29,784 nucleotides of DNA from Lingula anatina (Eukaryota; Brachiopoda; Lingulata; Lingulida; Lingulidae), in contig NW_019774781.1 in NCBI RefSeq assembly GCF_001039355.2, positions 278,615 through 308,398 of the forward strand, in the 5' to 3' direction. Position numbers and translations under genes: made by a program. Positions 22,607 through 29,784 of the stretch are shown here, in pieces (the first letter of the stretch is position 1; each line of letters starts with the position of its first letter). The notes under the pieces are model-generated. The model saw nothing but the letters and a program-made list of their open reading frames with translations, ran no database searches and was not told the DNA's origin.

Positions 22607-23328
22607 CCATTCGTTATCGCATCCATCCCGAAAAGTCGGACTGGTCACACAGCATGAAATGGTCACCAAAGGGTCAGCAATGGGCAAGGTAACTTGGACA
22701 AAAATAATCTTAAAATAATGTCCCACTGTAGTCAAAATGAGTGACCCTTATGAAAAAAAATGTATCCGTACCGAACATGCGTTTTATTTATATTTATCTA
22801 TTTTATTTTTTATTTCGAATCTCAGTCAGCCACGTTGAACAGATCTTAAACCTGATCGAGAAAAGTCTTAAAGTCTCGATTAAACCTACTAAGGAAAATG
22901 CTGAAGTTTGTCACCGGTAGATATTCTGTCACTGTCTGTAGTAACTTGAACTGGGAGATAAAAATAGGCAATAAGCAAACATAACGTCTTCGTCTGAATC
23001 AAACTAGTGATCAGATATATAGTCTGGGATCAAAATTCGTCACGATTTTTACCTGGGAGATTAAAATCGTAATTTTCCAGGGAAGTGTAGGTAAACAAAC
23101 TCTTTGTTAAGAGCTTGAAGCGTGCTATTATTGCAGCATATTATGGGACGAAAATCGCTATCAGTCATGCAGTGTGATTTCATTAGCTTATGTTGCTGCA
23201 TTTTGAAAAGCGTATTGTATTCCAAATCATATTTTGTAAAAAAAAAAAAACGCTTAACAGACTTCTCAGAAAATCGGAAAAAATGTCCATTTATGGCCAC
23301 CTAGTCGACCACGACTGAAACTGTACAG

Positions 23329-23335
23329 TATATAT
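23329..23335 (+). promoter_or_regulatory. TATA box of the defensin-like gene
   Basis: TATATAA lies 31 bases before the A of CCATTCC, which matches the initiator consensus, at 23360. It precedes the conserved non-coding first exon. Confidence 0.55.
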
Positions 23336-23359
23336 AATGGCATGATCATTCAGATTGCC

Positions 23360-23415
23360 ATTCCGCCTGACGTCCTTAAGGCATTGAGTTCACAGCGGTT
23401 CCAGCTGGTCATAAA
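23360..23415 (+). other. Non-coding first exon of the defensin-like gene
   Basis: Predicted 5' UTR exon ending CAGCTGGTCATAAA before donor GTAAGT at 23416. The same block, with the same donor, recurs at about 29353-29409, which supports it as a conserved exon. It is absent from the second tandem unit. Confidence 0.6.
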
Positions 23416-23440
23416 GTAAGTTTTTAAAAATAATTTTATG

Positions 23441-23470
23441 ATATATATATATATCATATCATATATCATG

Positions 23471-23556
<86 letters not shown>
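23441..23556. repeat. Long (AT)n microsatellite
   Basis: More than 40 AT units with a small CATATCATG interruption, inside intron 1 of the defensin-like gene. It produces a spurious Ile-Tyr repeat frame on the minus strand. Confidence 0.95.
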
Positions 23557-23565
<9 letters not shown>

Positions 23566-24220
23566 TTGTATTAATTTTTGTGCAAGGGATAATGATTCAG
23601 AAAATGACATTTAAACCGACTGTTGATGAAAATGTTTAAGAATGATGAATTGACAAGCGTCAAAGAGTGAAAAGAGCAGACAAGGAAACTTTTTATTTTA
23701 AAACCAGTATGGGAAACCCCAGAGAAGACAAAAAGTTGAAAAATATTTAAGGAACGAATGTCTCCACGAGGCGGTTGCCGATTTAATCATTATCATATTT
23801 AATTAACCGTTTCCTCTCTATCATTTCAATTTATTAAATCCTTAAGCTCTATACGGCTCATCAGAATGGTATTATATGTCGCAGGTCAAATTGAAATCCA
23901 GTCAGATTTTAAATTGGCTTTTGATTTTACAGTATTTACTTTTTGTTTTCAAATTTGTGAGTTTTTAGCAGGGAATCTGATAGTTTTTTATGAACTTTGA
24001 TGCGTTCCTGATGACAGTTCAGTATCGTCAGCATTCATAAGGAAGAAGAGATTTCTCCACTGTCACAATTTTCGGATAAACAAAAACTGTCGAGGGGTTT
24101 ATGATTATTCAGATAACGAAAATGCGTTTTTGTTCCTGCATCTTATATTCAATAATGCATCTATATGTTGTGTCATTTCATTTTTACCTCTTTCTTACAT
24201 GTATTACAGATCAACTTAAA

Positions 24221-25334
24221 ATGGAGACCCGAGTGTTGATGTGTTTCTTTGTCGTACTTTACCTGGCGACTGTCTCGGTCGCTGCTCCTGTGGACGAATT
24301 TCAAAGCGTGGAGGACAGTAATGACGAGGTAAAGATTTAAACTGTTAAGTAAAATTTATTACAATAAACAATACTTTTTTATCCAAAGGCTGCTGATAAA
24401 ATAAACTAAGTCAAAGTGAAATAAATTCTTCAGCCAACACTGCTCTTGACCATGACATTAGTGCTCTAGAAACCTTGAACAATATAAAAATCATACAATG
24501 AATGGAATCTGTAAATTCTATACAAGTATGGTGATTTTTTTATCTGTTTATACGATAAATTTATCCCGAAAGTGAAGTTTTCGAGAGCGACAGAGAAAGG
24601 GAGGGAGAGAGGGGGGAGGTGAAGAAGAAAAAAGGGATGAAGCTATTCACACATAATTATCATTTAGGCATTGCTTTCCACACATTTTTATAGCTCAGAA
24701 TTCTGAGAAGGGTTTGGGGTAGGGTGTGATATGGTGATAAAGGGAAATAGAATAAAATTTCTATGCAACTAATTATTTGAAATAGCTATTGACTTGCCAT
24801 GAAGTCGTGCTAATTTTTGTCTACCGACGCACTGTTAATTTCTAAATGTAAAAAGGATAACCCCTCACCATAACCATTGTATCGAATGAATTTGCACCGT
24901 TGGTCTGCATTTCCTAAATTGTTAGACTGCATTGGCTTTCTACAGATCTGAACATCCCATGTATTTTAACGACGTTTTTTTTTCTTTCGTATGATTTAAA
25001 AGGTCTAATTTTTGCCTTTCAAAAATTGCCATAAACATTTATTTTCACAATTAGGTAATATACTTAAAATTTAGAAATCTAATTTAAGCATTATAGATTT
25101 TTTCCAATGAATAGAAAATCCTCTTAGACAGTGTGTCATGTTTTATTATTTTAGGCCATGGTCAGAGCCAAACGTGGACATTGCATTTGGAGATGTGGCT
25201 ACTGGGGTCACTTCTTGACCTGTCCAAGTAGGTTCTTCGTCCGGGGAACGTGTGGCTCTGGAATAAATGCAGATTGTTCTCATAAGCACTGCGGCAAAAA
25301 GACCTGGCACGCCATCTTGTGTTGCCCGAAATAA
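24221..25334 (+). CDS. Secreted eight-cysteine defensin-like peptide, copy 1 (95 aa)
   Basis: Two coding exons, 24221-24328 and 25155-25334, join in phase 0 across a GT-AG intron; the first coding exon starts at acceptor 24210. Residues 1-20 are a clear signal peptide (hydrophobic core CFFVVLYLATVSVA), followed by an acidic propeptide and the furin-type site RAKR (residues 40-43). The mature 52-residue peptide has eight cysteines spaced C-x3-C-x8-C-x9-C-x7-C-x4-C-x9-CC, a net charge near +6 and five histidines. Its CPSRFFVRGTCG segment and terminal CC resemble beta-defensin-fold peptides. I infer a host-defence peptide. I do not recognise a named bivalve family (it is not a mytilin, myticin or macin pattern), so it may be undescribed. 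Confidence 0.85.
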
Positions 25335-25501
25335 ACTAGCTTGTGCAACAACATCCGTAGTATTCAGATATATACACAAGAATGCTTTACAAACTGAGCA
25401 GAATTTTGAATTTCATTGATGTAAAAGATAAAAACTTAGTTGGAAACTATTCGGTTTATTATCTTTGCTGTTTTGGAGTGTATTCACTTCGCAGTTGGTC
25501 A

Positions 25502-25507
25502 AATAAA
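25502..25507 (+). terminator. Polyadenylation signal, defensin-like copy 1
   Basis: AATAAA about 170 bases after the stop. Another AATAAA overlaps the stop codon at 25330-25335. Confidence 0.55.
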
Positions 25508-25545
25508 AGAATTGAACTTCTTAAAAAAGTGGGTTTACATTGTGA

Positions 25546-25576
25546 TTTTTTTTTTTTTTTTTTTTTTTTTNTTTTT
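25546..25576. repeat. Poly-T junction with ambiguous base
   Basis: A T run of about 30 bases with N at 25571, placed exactly at the border of the two tandem units. It is either the homology used for duplication or an assembly join. Confidence 0.9.
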
Positions 25577-26102
25577 ATTTTAAAACCAGTATGGGAAACC
25601 CCAGAGAAGACAAAAAGTTGAAAAATATTTAAGGAACGAATGTCTCCACGAGGCGGTTGCCGATTTAATCATTATCATATTTAATTAACCGTTTCCTCTC
25701 TATCATTTCAATTTATTAAATCCTTAAGCTCTATACGGCTCATCAGAATGGTATTATATGTCGCAGGTCAAATTGAAATCCAGTCAGATTTTAAATTGGC
25801 TTTTGATTTTACAGTATTTACTTTTTGTTTTCAAATTTGTGAGTTTTTAGCAGGGAATCTGATAGTTTTTTATGAACTTTGATGCGTTCCTGATGACAGT
25901 TCAGTATCGTCAGCATTCATAAGGAAGAAGAGATTTCTCCACTGTCACAATTTTCGGATAAACAAAAACTGTCGAGGGGTTTATGATCATTCAGATAACG
26001 AAAATGCGTTTTTGTTCCTGCATCTTATATTCAATAATGCATCTATATGTTGTGTCATTTCATTTTTACCTCTTTCTTACATGTATTACAGATCAACTTA
26101 AA

Positions 26103-27221
26103 ATGGAGACCCGAGTGTTGATGTGTTTCTTTGTCGTACTTTACCTGGCGACTGTCTCGGTCGCTGCTCCTGTGGACGAATTTCAAAGCGTGGAGGACAG
26201 TAATGACGAGGTAAAGATTTAAACTGTTAAGTAAAATTTATTACAATAAACAATACTGAACTTTTTTATCCAAAGGCTGCCGACAAAATAAACTAAGTCA
26301 AAGTGAAATAAATTCTCCAACCAACACTGCTCTTGACCATGACATTAGTGCTCTAGAAACCTTGAACAATATAAAAATCATACAATGAATGGAATCTGTA
26401 AATTCTATACAAGTATGGTGATTTTTTTAATCTGTTTATACGATAAATTTATCCCGAAAGTGAAGTTTTCAAGAGCGACAGAGAAAGGGAGGGAGAGAGG
26501 GGGGAGGTGAAGAAGAAAAAATGGATGAAGCTATTCACACATAATTATCATTAAGGCATTGCTTTCCACACATTTTTATAGCTCAGAATTCTGGGAAGGG
26601 TTTGTGGTAGGGTGTGATATGGTGATAAAGGGAAATAGAATAAAATTTCTATGCAACTAATTATTTGAAATAGCTATTGACTTGCCATGAAGTCGTGCTA
26701 ATTGTTGTCTACCGACGCACTGTTAATTTCTAAATGTAAAAAGGATAACCCCTCACCATTACCATTGTATCGAATGAATTTGCACCGTTGGTCTGCATTT
26801 CCTAAATTGTTAGACTGCATTGGCTGTCTACAGATCTCAACATCCCATGTATTTTAACGACGTTTTTTTCTTTCGTATGATTTAAAAGGTCTAATTTTTG
26901 CCTTTCAAAAATTGCCATAAACATTTATTTTCACAATTAGGTAATATACTTAAAATTTAGAAATCTAATTTAAGCATTATAGATTTTTTTCCAATGAATA
27001 GAAAATCCTCTTTGACAGTGTGTCATGTTTTATTATTTTAGGCCATGGTCAGAGCCAAACGTGGACATTGCATTTGGAGATGTGGCCACTGGGGTCACTT
27101 CTTGACCTGTCCAAGTAGGTTCTTCGTCCGGGGAACGTGTGGCTCTGGAAAAAATGCAGATTGTTCTCATAAGCACTGTGGCAGATCGACGTGGCACGCC
27201 ATCTTGTGTTGCCCGAAATAA
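26103..27221 (+). CDS. Secreted eight-cysteine defensin-like peptide, copy 2 (95 aa)
   Basis: Exons 26103-26210 and 27042-27221, with the same splice sites and phase as copy 1; the acceptor before the start is at 26091. The signal peptide and propeptide are identical to copy 1. In the mature part Tyr9 becomes His, Ile30 becomes Lys, and Lys41-Lys42 becomes Arg-Ser; all eight cysteines are kept. Net charge stays near +6 because the gain at position 30 offsets the loss at 42. The unit has no TATA box or first exon of its own, so expression would need the exon at 23360-23415 by splicing past copy 1, or an unseen promoter. An allelic copy mis-assembled in tandem is the main alternative. Confidence 0.8.
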
Positions 27222-27432
27222 ACTAGCTTGTGCAACAACATCCGTAGTATTCAGATATATACACAAGAATGCTTTACAAACTGAGCAGAATTTTGAATTT
27301 CATTGATGTAAAAGATAAAAACTTAGTTGGAAACTATTCGGTTTATTATCTTTGCTGTTTTGGAGTGTATTCACTTCGCAGTTGGTCAAATAAAAGAATT
27401 GAACTTCTAAAAAAAGTGGGTTTACATTGTGA

Positions 27433-27458
27433 TTTTTTTTTTTTTTTTTTTTTTTTTT
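27433..27458. repeat. Poly-T tract ending tandem unit 2
   Basis: A 26-base T run; unique sequence begins right after it. Confidence 0.9.
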
Positions 27459-28508
27459 GCCTTGGACAATGTTTTCCTGTTTTTTTTCTGAAAATGGCTA
27501 TTCGATACTGCACATAGGAAGAATGACCCCCCATGTGACTTTTCCACGTATTTGTAAAATAAAGGTCTACCCAAAATTATTTTCAGTTCATTTTCACGAA
27601 GTCGCCTTTTCGTGACCCATGAATTCTTTAGAAGCCAGTGCGAACAACAGAATAAAATGCCTATTTATCAGTGTACATTCTTGATCAAAGATATCTTATG
27701 CGGGGTTTCTCGACGAATCGAATTTTCCTTGAAAAAAGGTGATTTTCCCCAACTCTCGAACGGTCCATGCACTTGAATATAAGAGCAAACAAGAACTGAT
27801 TCCTGTAGTTATTAAAGAACAGTTATAAAAAAAAAAAACATTTAAAAAGCCTGCCACGGCAAGTAAAAGTTAACAAGTAAATAAATAAATTAGTAATCTC
27901 CCATCCCATCTTCTGTCACAGTCTGAATCATTGCAGACTTTTTTCCAGCTCAGGGATTAAAGTGAAAACGTGTTAAGCGATTCCTTTGTGATAAAGTTTC
28001 TTGTAAGTAACAACTTTACCAACTTGATGTCGCTTTCTTGATTTATCAATTGCCTAATTTTTCAAGATTTCAGGGTCTGCTACGGCATCCCTAACCCATA
28101 TTGTCAGAAACTCAAATTTTTTAAGGAAATTAATCTTTTGCATTTTTTCCTAGCGTTGGTCTTTGCGTTTCCTGGATTTTGCTCTCCACTGCCTTAAGAT
28201 GGGTACATGCTTTATTGTTACTATCTTCTTTCTTCAATTATTTTCAAGGCCTGCAAATTAAAATACAGTTACTTCGTATTACCCAGCATTTCACATTAAA
28301 TTTGTGTACAATTTTTTATTTTTGATAACATTTTAGTTTACCTTTTTATGAAAACTTTCTTATTGTCCTTTTCCACCAAATTGTTTAATTTATCAACTTA
28401 ATCACTTAAGTTATGTAGAAGCACTTCTGAATAATTTTTATTGCTTAGGTGAGCCGGCCTCAACTCATCAATTTGGAGATTTATTGTTGTATTGTGCATA
28501 TTTGTATA

Positions 28509-28510
<2 letters not shown>

Positions 28511-28545
<35 letters not shown>
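28511..28545. repeat. (GT)n microsatellite
   Basis: About 15 GT units. Confidence 0.9.
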
Positions 28546-28549
<4 letters not shown>

Positions 28550-28569
28550 AATTTTTGTGCACCACATTG

Positions 28570-28572
<3 letters not shown>

Positions 28573-28611
<39 letters not shown>
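28573..28611. repeat. (TA)n microsatellite
   Basis: About 19 TA units. Confidence 0.95.
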
Positions 28612-28613
<2 letters not shown>

Positions 28614-29342
28614 CTAGAAATCATAAAACATTAATTTGTAAACGCTTAAACTTGGTAATTCAAATTTCCAGAAAATATAAATGCCGCACATTTATTAAAA
28701 AGAAAACAGTTGTAGACACTCCGTTATTGTCACGTATATCTTACAGCACCATGCAATCTGAAATTAACCCCAATAATGTAACTACTTATAAACAGGCTAC
28801 TCTTGAAATTACAAAAAAAAAAAAAATCATTTCATTGTATTTTATATCCTAAAGTTTTACTGTACATTCTAATTGGTCATTTCTGATGCATAGGCCTCTA
28901 TCAGGCGTACGTACGAATGCCCTACATTCATCGCCTTGTCATCACTATACTTTGATACGCGAGCACGGGTTAAATATTATTTTTACTGTTCTCTGTCTCT
29001 GTAAGCAAGATTTATAAAACTAAATACTGGGACTACATTTCTGCTTATTGTTGCCCTAAACATGAATAGTTTCTCCGGGTAGGAATGTTACCTTACGCTC
29101 GGACCTGGGACTGGCTTACCCCAAATTATATCAGGTGTGGTGACTATGTTTGGTAAAGAGATAAAAAGAACCTAATGACTAATAACATGTTAAACTACAC
29201 TGTTTTAGAATTTCCCTTTTTGTCAACTTTAAATGGGTGGACATATATTTTGTTTTAATTTATTGCTTTAAAGAGACATATATTCCTTATTTTGACTTCC
29301 CTTCCGTGACTTAAGATTAAATTTAAGAGCGAAGATAGACTG

Positions 29343-29409
29343 TATAAAATCCCATTCTGCCTGGAAATCTAGAATCATGAGGCTTACAGAGATTACAGCT
29401 GGTTATAAA
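29343..29409 (+). other. Promoter and first exon of a third defensin-like paralog (partial gene)
   Basis: TATAAAAT at 29343 is followed by CATTCTGCCTG and then TTACAGCTGGTTATAAA before donor GTAAGC at 29410. These blocks match the first exon at 23360-23415 in order and in donor position. Downstream, GAGGAAAATGTTTGAGAAT at about 29596 matches intron 1 sequence at about 23626. Coding exons would lie past the right edge of the window. TATA-to-exon spacing is shorter than in the first gene, so the start point is uncertain. Confidence 0.55.
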
Positions 29410-29470
29410 GTAAGCGTTTATATTTACATAATATTTTAATAGTTGTGCTTTTTAAAGATTTAGAAGTGTT

Positions 29471-29615
29471 AACTTACCTAATCACAGAGGAAAATGTTTG
29501 ATTATAGTGTTTTTACTTTATTGTTGTAAGTTTTTGAATTGTGCTTTTGGAGGGGGGCGGGGCAATAAATCGAAATGCAAACTTACCGGACCATTGAGGA
29601 AAATGTTTGAGAATA
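29471..29615. repeat. Short direct repeat in the third paralog's intron
   Basis: AACTTACC followed by GAGGAAAATGTTTGA occurs twice, at about 29471 and 29580, and a related block occurs at about 23620 in the first gene's intron. Confidence 0.5.
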
Positions 29616-29784
29616 TTATTACATTACCATTTCGCTTGTGAAGGCAGCAAAACATAGAATATTCGTCATATCGAATCTTACGTTTTTCTTTCATTATAAT
29701 CCTGATATTTGAATATTGACAAAATTAAATGTAGATTTATATCTTTAGACAGAAAGGCGACAGTATACCCCCCCGCCCCCCTCC

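Larger units (their letters stand above)
19600..23320. other. Intergenic region with repeats
   Basis: No gene is supported. Open frames of up to 145 codons near 20080-20600 occur on both strands with unremarkable composition and no recognisable domain. The region contains a C-run/A-run junction, a GGATCC-type repeat end at about 21315-21352, a GA microsatellite and a tetranucleotide repeat. It separates the divergently oriented ELC and defensin-like loci. Confidence 0.5.
23690..25571 (+). repeat. Tandem unit 1 of the defensin-like duplication
   Basis: A 1882-base unit beginning TTTTTATTTTAAAACC and ending in a T run with an N at 25571. It contains most of intron 1, both coding exons and the 3' UTR. 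The next unit starts at 25572 with the same sequence. Confidence 0.9.
25572..27458 (+). repeat. Tandem unit 2 of the defensin-like duplication
   Basis: About 1887 bases, aligned end to end with unit 1. I saw about one difference in the first 640 bases, roughly 2% in intron 2, seven in the 180-base last exon and one in the 3' flank. A small insertion at about 26257 accounts for the offset change from 1882 to 1887. Confidence 0.9.
27459..29342. other. Intergenic region downstream of the tandem units
   Basis: AT-rich, with no supported gene. It contains a GT microsatellite (28511-28545) and a TA microsatellite (28573-28611). A frame spanning these repeats is low-complexity. Confidence 0.5.

Noticed and set aside
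23350-23610. Minus-strand frame of Ile-Tyr repeats
   Set aside because: It is a translation of the AT microsatellite.
25146-27266. Minus-strand frames opposite the defensin-like last exons (25146-25379 and 27033-27266)
   Set aside because: They are shadows of the plus-strand peptide exon, which has the cysteine pattern, splice sites and secretion signals.
28484-28852. 122-codon frame downstream of the cluster
   Set aside because: Its core is Cys-Val and Ile-Tyr dipeptides from GT and TA microsatellites.

Overview
The window looks like genomic DNA of a marine mollusc, most likely a bivalve. It is AT-rich, intron-rich and full of microsatellites, homopolymers and short dispersed repeats. Its best-preserved gene encodes a molluscan-type myosin essential light chain (ELC). 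All identifications are from reading the sequence; no database search was possible. Single N bases at 1917 and 25571 mark draft-assembly ambiguities.

Layout: 1-5170 holds no gene I can support; it carries degenerate coding-like sequence, two copies of a short inverted-terminal repeat element and a 17-bp-arm hairpin. 5171-19560 on the minus strand is a compound ELC locus. It has two alternative first-exon sets, a (19410-19514, MSTDLSKGEIE) and b (17413-17446, [11 protein letters not shown]). These are followed by two complete tandem copies of the remaining four coding exons, body a (10006 down to 8343) and body b (7520 down to 5545). All exon borders are GT-AG, homologous exons have equal lengths except the terminal pair, and every junction is phase 1, so either start can splice to either body. 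The products would be 154 aa (body a) and 158 aa (body b).

About 19560-23320 is intergenic DNA with repeats. From 23329 to the right edge, on the plus strand, lies a small cluster of secreted cysteine-rich cationic peptide genes resembling defensins. A TATA box and a non-coding first exon (about 23360-23415) are followed by two near-identical tandem units of about 1.88 kb (23690-25571 and 25572-27458). Each unit carries a signal-peptide/propeptide exon and an exon for a 52-residue, eight-cysteine mature peptide released after RAKR. The second unit has no promoter or first exon of its own. A third, diverged promoter and first exon appear at about 29343-29409, so a further family member probably begins at the right edge.

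The two loci are unrelated in function: muscle myosin regulation on the left, probable innate immunity on the right. The most interesting points are the shared-start organisation of the ELC locus, and the defensin-like duplication, in which the mature-peptide exon is more diverged than the surrounding non-coding DNA. An uncollapsed-haplotype artefact has to be excluded at the N-containing junction of that duplication.
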